NCBI GenBank assembly: GCA_963971575.1
Contig: OZ020618.1
Location: forward strand, 47,072,509 to 47,136,508
Length of the DNA: 64,000 nt
DNA from: Liopterus haemorrhoidalis
Lineage: Eukaryota; Arthropoda; Insecta; Coleoptera; Dytiscidae
Reading direction: 5' to 3'
Translations under genes and position numbers: made by a program
Notes under the pieces: model-generated
What the model was told of the DNA's origin: nothing
The model's database searches: none
Seen by the model: the letters and a program-made list of their open reading frames with translations, nothing else
In this document: positions 55,243 to 64,000 of the stretch, piece after piece
How the letters are laid out: each line of letters opens with the position of its first letter
How positions within the stretch are numbered: the first letter of the stretch is position 1

Positions 55243-55485
55243 CAGGTGCGCACACAAAGGGGTGGTCCTCGGGTATGGACCCCCCCCTAGGAATGGAAAA
55301 TAATATATTTATTTAATAAAAAAATCACCTTTTTTGTGAATATAAATTAAATTATAATCAAAATTTAATGAAAATATAAGTCTACTACTACAGCATATTA
55401 CTCTCCGTAAAAAACAATAATTTGTAATATTTTACAAATACTTTTTCGAAATGGACCCTCCCCAGACCAATTTTTTGTGTGCCTG
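55243..55485. mobile_element. 243-bp hAT MITE
   Basis: Starts CAGGTGCGCACACAAA and ends TTTTTTGTGTGCCTG; the flanks GGACAGAA (55235-55242) and GAACAGAA (55486-55493) agree at seven of eight bases. GGACCC words lie next to both ends. Noncoding. Confidence 0.8.
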
Positions 55486-55494
55486 GAACAGAAA

Positions 55495-55990
55495 TTGATA
55501 TGAAGTGTGAATTTTCATATATTTCCCGTTTTGGAGGTTTTAATTATGTGATAACAAATTGTGGTTACATATTAAAAATTATATATTTCGATAACTTTTG
55601 AAAGAAGAAATCACGTGCTTCCATCTAGAGACACAACAGTATTTGAGATACGCATGCATTAAGGCCCAGCTATAGCTATCCAGTTATTGCCAGTCTGACA
55701 AATAATGTAAACACAGTTTTTCAAAAACAAAATCGATAATTTTTGAAATAATTCAGATTAAAAATTCGTGTAGTTTTTTTTTCTGTTTTAGATTAATCCT
55801 CTTGGGTTATTGGGTTGTGGGAAAAAATTTTGTTGGTACTTTTTTGGCAAAAATCGTGTTAAAATAAGGATATTTTAAAAATTTAATTATTGTTCCTTAA
55901 TCTACGTATTAAGAGCTTTCTTTTGAAAAAATTAAAAACATTTTTTGTTCAAAACAAAAATCTCGATATTTTTCGAAAAAGTAATCTGCT
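55495..55990 (+). repeat. Family A, diverged copy
   Basis: TGAAGTGTGAATTTTCATAT at the start and TTTTGGCAAAAATCGTGTTA with TCTACGTATTAAGAGCTTTC later keep the family A order. It stops before the tract. Confidence 0.55.
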
Positions 55991-56579
55991 CAAAAATTCT
56001 AGGGGCGTACCTAGGGTAAATGTCGCCCATGGCAAACATTAAAATTGTGCCCCTATCCAAACATGTCACATCCACTTTTTGAAAATTAAAATTTAAAATA
56101 ACTTAAATGGAATAACTGGCTGGAAATCTTTATATATAATACTGAATATTTGTGGGTATGTCTGGAAATTCTGACCCACTTCCAGATATACTACCGAGTT
56201 GAAATTTTGCATACAGGTAGGAAATGCCTTCATCATAACTAATAATATTGTTTTTAATTATATTGGACCATTGGAATATCTATTAAATATGCAGTGAGGG
56301 GATAGGAATTTTCGTTAAATAGTTGATTGGATGACTATATTCTGATAGTGGCTTTTCGGGCGGCATCGGAAATGTTCGGCTCAAATATTGTCGGTAAACA
56401 GCACTGATCTTTATTCAGTTATTTAGCAAAACTATGATTAGTCTATGTAGAACGAGACAACATCTATATTTTATTTTTTTATCTTTGCCGATATTTATGA
56501 ACTTTATTATTTTGGTTTATTTATTTTTGCTTTTGACGAATCTTTTTTAAAAACATTTTGACATATTTTAACCAAATTT

Positions 56580-56640
56580 AGTATGATAATAGATTAAAAC
56601 CAGGATTCGAACAGAGGCCATATAGCATCTGAAAATTCTC
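56580..56640 (-). repeat. tRNA-like block, weak
   Basis: On the minus strand TCTGTTCGAATCCTGG is a good B box; an A box about 35 bases before is poor (TTAGAATGAGAATT). Confidence 0.3.
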
Positions 56641-57114
56641 ATTCTAAGGGAGTGTTTCGGGATTAAAACTGTTAACTTAAAAACTTAAAATATCTTTTTC
56701 ACATATTTTTTTAATTGCACCCCGAAAGGAGTAAATTTCTATTTTGTATTCTATAAACCATCTCTTGGACATAGTCATGAAATTCGGAAAGCATATTTTC
56801 GCGAAATATGATTTCTAGGATTCCTCAATGTATCTTGGAACCAATAAGATATCGACTAAGTTTTTGCTTATAAAGGTTACAAATATTTATGAACGAAATT
56901 CAGAATTTTGCCCTAAACAACCCTTAAATCTACATTTGGGGTCAATTGTAGAACGCTTTTCATTTCCTATGTTTATTGAGATAACATTCCGTATTGACAT
57001 ATAAGTGTCTTTTTAAAATCTTTAGAAACTTATTGAGTTGTTTTTTATGGTAAATAATTTCAACCAGGGGCAAAATGCTTTTTCACTTTTTTATTCTTTT
57101 TGTTTTGTTTTCCT

Positions 57115-58075
57115 TTTTACCGACCGCCAACATATATAAGGGAGGTATTGTGATCATACCGATTTTGACACTTCGAGATTTCGATGGATCTCCACGAATT
57201 GAGGTCCCTACATAACGTTTTGACTATTTTTAGCATGCTGTCTCTCTGTCCGTCCGTCTGTATGTCTGTCTGTCTGTCCGTCACGTGCAGAGCAAATTCG
57301 GCTGAAAGGATTTTTATTAAACTTCATATTTAAGCTTCTTCCATCAATGGCACGAGTTGATCAACTTTTGGTAAAAATCGGTTGACTAAAAATGGGAGTA
57401 TACTCGTGTCCATTTTAAGATTTTAACACAAAAATATTTCGAAAAAATTTATTGAACAAAAGTTGCTATAAATTCAATAACTACCTAGCAAACATTTTTA
57501 TACGGGCCAGTACTGGTAAAGCACATACTCCCCGGCATTGAAAGTAATGGGCCAGTACCCCGGTGTCCCCGGGGCCGTTACTGGCCCGTTGATGTATCAG
57601 TTGCTGGCCCAGCAACGGTAAAGTGCAAAATAATCGCATTAGTTGCAAGATTTATTTCTGATGGTTTTAAGTAAAAAGTATGAGTGAAGAAGAGTGCTTA
57701 TAAAATGCTGGTAAAGTACTTCGTATAGGTGGAATGCGAAATACAAATGTGAAGTACATTATTAATACTGGCGTTGCACTTACTTTTGGTGCCAGTAATT
57801 TACCAGCATAAAAGCAGTTTGCCAGCATTCGGCCGTTAGTTGAATGTTTGCTGGGTAATAACTTTCAGACGTTTTTTGATAAAACGAAAAATTTCAAATA
57901 ATTTCTGTATTATAATTTTTTTCATACTTATATGTAACGTTTCCATGGTCATGATAAATAATATCTCTGTTAGAAAATATTAAGTTATTTCTACTCTGCT
58001 GCTAGAATGTATTTTATGTAAGTACTTTATGATGGCTGTCGGTCCTGTGGTGGCCATAGCTGATTTTTTTTATTT
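57115..58075 (+). repeat. Family B, full copy with MITE insertion
   Basis: Begins TTTTTACCGACCGCCAACAT and ends GGTGGCCATAGCTGATTTTT. Without the 372-bp insertion it is about 590 bases, close to the copy at 52863. The tetranucleotide tract is at 57239-57282. Confidence 0.8.
57484..57855 (+). mobile_element. 372-bp MITE, copy 2
   Basis: Starts CCTAGCAAACATT (one change from copy 1) and ends AATGTTTGCTGGG, with TA on both sides (57482-57483, 57856-57857). The empty site is present in family B at 63820-63832 (ATAACTAATAACTT). It is the inverse of 3190-3561, of equal length and very similar throughout, so the family has moved recently. Confidence 0.9.
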
Positions 58076-58158
58076 ATTTTTTTTGCTATTTTGCGCCTCC
58101 CTTCAATTGGCGCCCAGGGCACGTACCATGCCTGCCATATCCCCCAGGTACGCCTCTG

Positions 58159-58864
58159 AGGAGATAGCATTAGAAGAAGAAGAAGCTTTACTTAGAAAAC
58201 ACTAAAAGTACACTTACATGAAGATGGATGTTACATGTTTGTAATAAACAAGTAAATTGTTTAAATTTAGAGAGCAATAACATTAAACTATTTGGCTGAA
58301 AGACACCTTTTCAATCGTGTTTATGTACATTGTTTATGTTCGTCAGTTCGCAGAATGTTGTTGCAACCACGGAGCTTTTATGAACGCATCTATTCCAAGC
58401 ATGCAATCAAGCTCTAGTATCGATTAAGCTGTTAATGACAGAGAAACGAGTTAACTTTACAACGTTAGAGTCGTGAAAGCTCCCTACAACAACTGGATTA
58501 TAGCGACATGCGGCGCTGCGGTCAACTAACATCTTCACTTTCTCATCTTAAATTTAGTAATAACGTCGATTTGTTGGTATTACCCTTAGTAAATGGAGGT
58601 TGTTAGATTCAATGGGCCTACTTATACAATGTGTTTAAGGTAATATAGATGAAATGTATCTTTTAATTAGTATTATTACACTTCACAACAAAAATTACAA
58701 TATAATGTTGATGATTATTATTATTACCACAGGAAAGGTGTTTCAGTACAACTCTATTGAATTTAATTCAAGTTTATCTAACAGAATATGTTTCCAAAGT
58801 CTTGGTGGTGCAAAAGGGTCGAAAAGGTAAATTTTACATTTTTACATTTCTTGGGTACTATATA
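58159..58864. other. Unassigned DNA
   Basis: No gene or repeat relation recognised. Confidence 0.4.
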
Positions 58865-58866
58865 TA

Positions 58867-59451
58867 CAGTCGATTCCGCTTAATTGGGACACATCGGGAC
58901 TTATGCATTTTGTCCCAATTAAGTGGCTGCCCCAATTAAGCGAATTTCACATAAACTTAAACAATGCATATTTTTCTTTCAATAATTTTATTTTATAAAC
59001 TCTTGGACAAAACGTTAAATTACATATAACCAAAAAATATAAACTTTTAAGAAAAAATAATAATAAATTCCAAAATAAAATAATAAATAGGTACAAACAA
59101 TTTAATTCAATGCAAAAATGCGTCAAGTGTAGTCTGTCTTTTGGTTTGTAACATTTCACTTCTACAAAATCAGCGCAGGTATTCAGTGCGGATGTAGGGC
59201 TCCCTTCATTTCCATCTTGCATAAAATAACGCTGTAACACGGCCATACATTTTTTGCGTCTTGGTTGAGAATATGTGTAGCATAATATGTACTGTGATCT
59301 TAAATTTACTGTCCCAATTAAGCGGAATGTTGTCCCAATTAAACATGTAAATTTACTGTTGGTTCCTTGGTTTGGTTTCTGTTCTTTAAGATTTGGCCCA
59401 AATAAGCGGCTGCCCCAATTAAGCGGTGGCCCAATTAAGCGGAATCGTCTG
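58867..59451. mobile_element. pogo-like MITE, copy 2 (no insertion)
   Basis: Ends CAGTCGATTCCGCTTAATTG and the inverted CAGACGATTCCGCTTAATTG with TA at 58865-58866 and 59452-59453. CCCAATTAAGCG words flank both ends. It closely matches copy 1 without its 472-bp insertion. A (TA)n run follows at 59455-59480. Confidence 0.85.
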
Positions 59452-59486
59452 TATATCATATATATATATATATATATATAATCTAC

Positions 59487-59560
59487 GTCCTCATCGTGAC
59501 GTTTCGACTATTCCATTGTCCCTGTATAAACAATTAGGGAAAATTCGTCATGAAGGAAAT
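59487..59560 (-). repeat. Inverted copy of the 39098-39165 repeat
   Basis: CTACGTCCTCATCGTGACG, TTTCGACTATTCCATTGTC and CAATTAGGGAAAATTCGTCA match the earlier block on the opposite strand. Confidence 0.6.
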
Positions 59561-59890
59561 TTCATGAAGAAAAATACTAAAACATCTAAAAAACATATCC
59601 TCCTGAAAATATATGCTCACAAATTTTTTTTTTTTTAGTATGGTATCAAATAAAATCCCTTAGTACGTGGATAAACGATCAAAATTAAATTTTTGCAAAA
59701 TAAATTATTTTTTGCCAAAATTATGCAAAAAAAAAAAATTGTCCCACACCCTGTAGCCCAGATGGTTTAAATTAAAAATCTGAAAAAAGTAATGTACATT
59801 AGTGAGCACCGGAATAGTACAACAGGAAGTTTTGATCACATAATGTTTTCAGAAAATAACTCATTTTTTGTGTTTTTTGCATGACTATTT
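59560..59890 (-). repeat. Family A, minus orientation
   Basis: Inverted landmarks: AAAACATCTAAAAAACATAT, TTTTGCAAAATAAATTATTT, CACACCCTGTAGCCCAGATG. Confidence 0.7.
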
Positions 59891-59902
59891 AATGACTTAG
59901 AT

Positions 59903-59930
59903 CAGCGTTTCTCAACCGGGGGCCGCGAAG
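59903..59930 (+). mobile_element. Lone hAT terminus
   Basis: CAGCGTTTCTCAACCGGGGG is a typical hAT end of the CAG.G.TTCTCAACC group. No partner end found. Confidence 0.4.
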
Positions 59931-60482
59931 TCATATAAAATCGAAGCATGAAATTATAATAGAAAAACGCTCAATTTTGCAAGATATGTTCATAAATATA
60001 TGACATTTATATTCATTAAAATATACCTTTTAAACTAAAATAAAATAAATTATACTTATTTTGACAACTAATTTATACTAATTAAAACGGTTCGCGTTGG
60101 AGGTACTTCAAGTACTTTCAAGGAGGTACGACTTGAACTTGCAATATTTTTTGTTATGCTCCGAGCTACTGTTAGCTAAAGAGTAAGGATGCGAAAGTGT
60201 TCAAAATGGAAAGCATTAGCCCTCCAAATGAACCCGTAAATAAAAAAAAAAATTAACCTGTATAAAATTCTCGAGAGATAACTCCATTATACTTCCAATA
60301 GTAATTTTCATCCCTTTTTGAGGTCTCATAATTATCATTGAGAGCCCAAAAGTCATCCTATTATCACCTCTGTCCTCCCATTTTACCATATAGGCCGTGT
60401 CTCCAACGCTATAGCTCTGAAATTTTAATAAATCCTCAATCAAAATGTATAACTATTTATATAAAGATTCAAAGTAACAAAA
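59931..60482. other. Unassigned DNA
   Basis: No gene recognised; the tail of a diverged hAT may extend to about 60130. Confidence 0.35.
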
Positions 60483-61018
60483 TATAAACTATTTTAGATC
60501 ATGTAGTACCAAGTTACTTCCAAATTTAACGTTATACCTCATCTTCAATAATAAAAAAAATAGTGTATTGGGCCCGGTAGTTCAATTTCAACCACCTGTA
60601 TACTATTGATAAAATATTAATATATGTGTTTATTGTCATAAAGAATAATTTTAAGCAATTCTGTGCCTTATTTATTAATTGTTAATGACTATATTCCTTA
60701 ATGAGCTTTATCATGATTAGCCATCTTGATATGTAGTGATACGTGATTTTTGTAAGTGGCGTCTTCATTTTTTTCTGACGTTTTTAGTTATTTTTAAGTG
60801 ATAAAAGTGCAGAAAATACTTAAAATAGTGTGTTATAGAGTGGACTTTACTGTTTGGACTTCATGCAGACAAAAATTGGAGCGACTGGAAAGGTATTTGT
60901 AGAAATTTTTGTTAATTTTATAATGCAAGTCATTGTTATGTAGAATGTGCTTATATGTACAATATAGAAACACATACATGCATACACTATCGGCTATAAC
61001 TAGAGAAACAAAACTATT
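60483..61018 (+). repeat. Repeat family C, copy 1
   Basis: About 530 bases from TAAACTATTTTAGATCATG to TAGAGAAACAAAACTATTTT, repeated almost unchanged at 62988-63516. Internal landmark ATTGGGCCCGGTAGTTCAAT. No ORF, no inverted ends. Confidence 0.85.
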
Positions 61019-61309
61019 TTTTAAATAATTTTCATAAATCCCGATTATTGACTAAATGAATAATGAATTATATTGGTATAGCAACAACAATTTATAAGAT
61101 AGAACCTGCTCTTAAAAATATTTGTTGTACTGGTACAATAAAATAATTAACTTTCTGCTGCAGCAGACCATCTGCATATTTCTTTTGTAAGACTTAATAA
61201 TAAAACAATTTTTTGTGGTTAAATTTTTTCCTTTGCCCTAGCTCCCGTTCTTGTCCCGACAATATATATATATATATTTGGATATTTGGTTCATGACGAG
61301 TATTATATG
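61019..61309. other. Unassigned DNA
   Basis: No gene recognised; a short (TA)n run lies at 61262-61276. Confidence 0.4.
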
Positions 61310-61430
61310 AAATAAAACGCAGGTTCTCTTTTATTCATCAGTTTATTAAAATAGTTCTTGTCAATTTGTAAAATATGAAACGTTTCGTGCATGGGTAGTA
61401 TGCACATCTTCAGTCAGTCAATCAGATAAA
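61310..61430 (-). repeat. Penelope-type 3' end, possible
   Basis: Inverted it reads CTGAAGATGTGCATACTACC, then GCACGAAACGTTTCATATTT. CTGA.GATG followed by CGAAACGTTTC is common near the 3' ends of Penelope-like elements. No coding part is attached. Confidence 0.45.
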
Positions 61431-61489
61431 ATAAAATCACCACGTAGTCAACTCGAAGTTAAAGACGTCTTTAACTTTTGCATTTTTAT

Positions 61490-61870
61490 TATGTTAAAAT
61501 TAATTTTTCAAAATTCTAGTTATATTTGCGCAAATGTTGCATTCAATTTTTAAAAGCGTAAATTTAATAACCAATGGAAATTGTTGAAATTGAATACACG
61601 AAATCAGTGGGGCGGTGTTATGACTTAAAACAACAAATGGAAGCCATAAGCGCAATTTTCAAAATTTTAATGAACCCTTAATATAATAATACTGCACATA
61701 TTTAGATATTAAATAACCTAAATAATATGCATTCGAATTAAAATTGAGAAAAAAAAAATGTTTTAACATAAAATTTGTTTTGGCATCCCAAATAATCATC
61801 ATTTTCTTACAATACTTGTGAAACTCTACCTGAAATGTGTGAAATTTCACAAAATTAATCAATTTTTTGA
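61490..61870 (-). repeat. Family A left half, minus orientation
   Basis: Inverted landmarks: GGCGGTGTTATGACTTAAAA (hAT MITE target, empty here), GCCATAAGCGCAATTTTCAA, GGCATCCCAAATAATCATCA, ending at TGTGTGAAATTTCACA-like sequence. Together with 59560-59890 it may once have been one copy. Confidence 0.7.
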
Positions 61871-62375
61871 AGATTTGATTAATTTTCCAAATGAGAGATG
61901 CTGGACTCATGAGGGTTAAGATTAATTAATTTCTTTATTCATCTATCAACTGTATAGCGACAGATTAAGAGAAATAAAGGTAAATACAAAAAATATGTAC
62001 ATATTATATGTATTTTGAAGTAATAAACTAAACATAACAACTGCAAATAACAATTTCCACAAACTGTTTACTAGGCATACAGAAATACAACATACAAATT
62101 ATGGGTCTCGGCTCATTCAAATAAACAATACATATTGTCTAGTTAAGTATGAGATCATTCCAAGTATCTTATATATAAATACGTGCTAAAAATAAATCAT
62201 TATTTATTATTTATTTAACAACTGCATCACCAATATCAAAATAATAACATAATGCATTTTATAGCATCATTAATCAAAGTGAACAGTAAATAGAATGATA
62301 AGATATATGATAATAGACAACTAAAATAATATACGACATGAATATACAGATATAATACAAGCATCACCCCTGGCC
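61871..62375. other. Unassigned AT-rich DNA
   Basis: No gene seen. ATTATTTATTATTTATTTAA at 62200-62220 looks like a retroposon tail in minus orientation for the G/C-rich block to the right. Confidence 0.4.
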
Positions 62376-62525
62376 GGGGTATTAAGTAAGCTAATCTCGG
62401 CACTACATATAAATGACGTGTATATTGGAAAAATGGATTAGCCCTGGCGATAGTGGCCCCCCAGGGAGGGCATATCGCCCGCGCCACTCGCCTGTTAAGC
62501 CGCGCTCGGCCCCAGGGACACAACT
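62376..62525 (-). repeat. G/C-rich block, possible retroposon
   Basis: GGCCCCCCAGGGAGGGCATA, GCCCGCGCCACTCGCC and CCGCGCTCGGCCCCAGGG stand out sharply from the AT-rich surroundings. With the (ATTT)n stretch at 62200 this could be the body and tail of a 5'-truncated minus-strand retroelement. No frame shows a known motif. Confidence 0.4.
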
Positions 62526-62892
62526 CCTTTTATTCTCGACAACCCCCTAAACACTGCAACTTGATTTGTATACTGCTACTTTGGTTAGCTCTTACGTAAA
62601 AACTGTCATTCGTTCTATGAATGTCATTTTAATTTTAGGGAGTGATTCATTTAATTGAATACTAAGACACTTTTAAGGGATGGATGTTAATAGATTTATT
62701 GTTTTGGATTTCATTTAAGTTGACATTATCGGAGGAAAACGCTTCTCTTGTAAACATGTGTTTGTACACCTAAACAAAACTTGTCCATCATACACTTTGA
62801 TCATACGAGGGGTCATGCTAGAATTATTAAGAATAAACCACATAGTTCATTATTTTAAATATGTTCAAATCAGTTCCTTTCAATAATAATAA
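62526..62892. other. Unassigned DNA
   Basis: No gene or repeat relation recognised. Confidence 0.4.
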
Positions 62893-64000
62893 ACTTGGCC
62901 ATTTTTACCGACCGCCAACATATATAAGGGAGGTATTGTGATCATACCGATTTTGATGTTTCGAGATTTCGATGGATCTCCACGAATATAACTATTTTAG
63001 ATCATGTAGTACCAAGTAACTCCCAAATTTAACGTTATACTTCATATTCAATAATAAAAAATAGTGTATTGGGCCCGGTAGTTCAATTTCAACCACCTGT
63101 ATACTATTGATAAAATATTAATAATGTGTTTATTCTCGTAAGAATAATTTTAAGCAATTCTGTTCCTTATGTATTAATTGTTAATGACTATATTCCTTAA
63201 TGAGCTTTATCATGATTAGCCATCTTGATATGTAGTGATACGTGATTTTTGCAAGTGGAGTCTTCATTTTTTTCTGACGTTTTTAGTTATTTTTAAGTGA
63301 TAAAAGTACAGAAAATACTTGAAATAGTGTGTTATAGTGTGGACTTTACTGTTTGGACTCCATGCAGGCCAAAATTGGAGGGACTGGAAAGGTATTTGTA
63401 GAAATTTTTGTTAATTTTATAATGTAAGTCATTGTTATGTAGAATGTGCTTCTATTGACAATATAGAAACACATACATGCATACACTATCGGATATAACT
63501 AGAGAAACAAAACGTTTTTTGAGGTCCCTACATAACGTTTTGACTATTTTTAGCATGATGTCTGTCGGTCTGTCTGTCCGTCCGTCCGTGTGTCTGTCTG
63601 TCTGTGTACATGTGCAGAGCAAATTCGGCTGAAAGGAGTTTAAAGAAACTTCATTTTTAAGCTATGACATCAATGCCACGAGTTGATCAACTTTTGGTAA
63701 AAATCGGTTGACTAAAAATGGGTGTTTACTCGTGTCGATTTTAGGATTTTTGCGAATATTTCACAACAGAAAAATATTTCGAAAATATTTATTGAACAAA
63801 AGTTGTTATAAAAGTAATAACTAATAACTTTTATTTGAGACGTTTTTTGATAAAACGAAAAATTTCGAATAATTTCTGTAAAATTTGTCTCAATTTTTTC
63901 ATACTTATATGTAACGTTTCCATGGTTATGATAAATAATATCTCTGTTAGAAAATATTTGGCCAAGTTATTTCTACTCTGCTGCTAGAATGCATTTTATA
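62893..64000 (+). repeat. Family B, copy containing family C, cut by the window end
   Basis: TTTTTACCGACCGCCAACAT to CTCCACGAAT, then family C (62988-63516), then GAGGTCCCTACATAACG and on through the tract (63560-63606) to the tail region at 64000. Sequence outside the insertion follows 57115-58075. Confidence 0.85.
62988..63516 (+). repeat. Repeat family C, copy 2 inside family B
   Basis: It interrupts CCACGAAT|TGAGGTCCC of family B. Nearly identical to 60483-61018, differing by scattered substitutions and single-base indels. No inverted ends and no clear target duplication. Confidence 0.85.

Larger units (their letters stand above)
56003..58158. mobile_element. hAT element holding family B and a MITE
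   Basis: Left end AGGGGCGTACCTAGGGTAAA and inverted right end AGAGGCGTACCTGGGGGATA match well, both next to GCCC/GGGC words. The flanks do not match as an 8-bp duplication. About 1.1 kb of own noncoding DNA surrounds family B at 57115-58075. Confidence 0.6.

Noticed and set aside
1..64000. Host protein-coding gene with introns
   Set aside because: I looked for conserved non-TE exons and splice-flanked frames and found none I could defend; small exons could still be missed by eye.

Overview
The window is AT-rich, intron-less, repeat-dense eukaryotic DNA. Every protein homology I can defend belongs to a transposable element. The mix (several mariner lineages, Tc1-like, pogo-like and hAT elements, R1/I/Jockey/RTE-like LINEs, a Penelope-like element with a GIY-YIG endonuclease, tRNA-like SINE heads, many MITEs) points to an arthropod, most likely an insect with a large genome. 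I cannot place the order with confidence. I see no host gene, no rRNA or convincing functional tRNA gene, and no CRISPR or prokaryotic feature.

Layout. 1-9.7 kb: 3' half of a DD36D Tc1/mariner-type element, a tRNA-like SINE head, a 372-bp MITE (3190-3561), a hAT element with 8-bp duplications and a Tc1-like fragment inside (5703-6753), a pogo-like MITE containing a second MITE (7437-8461), and a long dispersed repeat (family A) carrying a 172-bp hAT MITE. 9.7-19.4 kb: LINE RNase H and RT tails, a broken mariner, a second DD36D relative and a 205-bp hAT MITE. 21.6-30.3 kb: hAT MITEs, the Penelope-like 3' end, a 2.3-kb terminal-inverted-repeat element (25371-27713) with an unfamiliar ORF split by a 569-bp foldback element, a 539-bp MITE and a second family A copy. 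31-38 kb: mariner, a LINE with target-site duplication, three pieces of one arginine-rich LINE family, and two LINE tails fused head to head. 38-49 kb: family A and SINE pieces, hAT C-terminus, mariner, pogo-like transposase tail with a PHD-type finger, a foldback chimera, and a transposon with a LINE inserted at its start codon. 50-64 kb: an almost full-length mariner (50548-51834), repeat families B and C, a second copy of the 372-bp MITE, a second copy of the pogo-like MITE, and nested copies of B and C to the end.

The ORFs do not form a pathway. Their relation is stratigraphic: in several places one element lies cleanly inside another, and a second copy in the window serves as the empty site. 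This fixes ends and target duplications by internal comparison. The least familiar items are the 25371-27713 element with its unrecognised protein, the 372-bp MITE with two-base duplications, and the tetranucleotide tracts held at a fixed place in two unrelated repeat families. All identifications come from reading sequence and recalling family motifs; no search was run.
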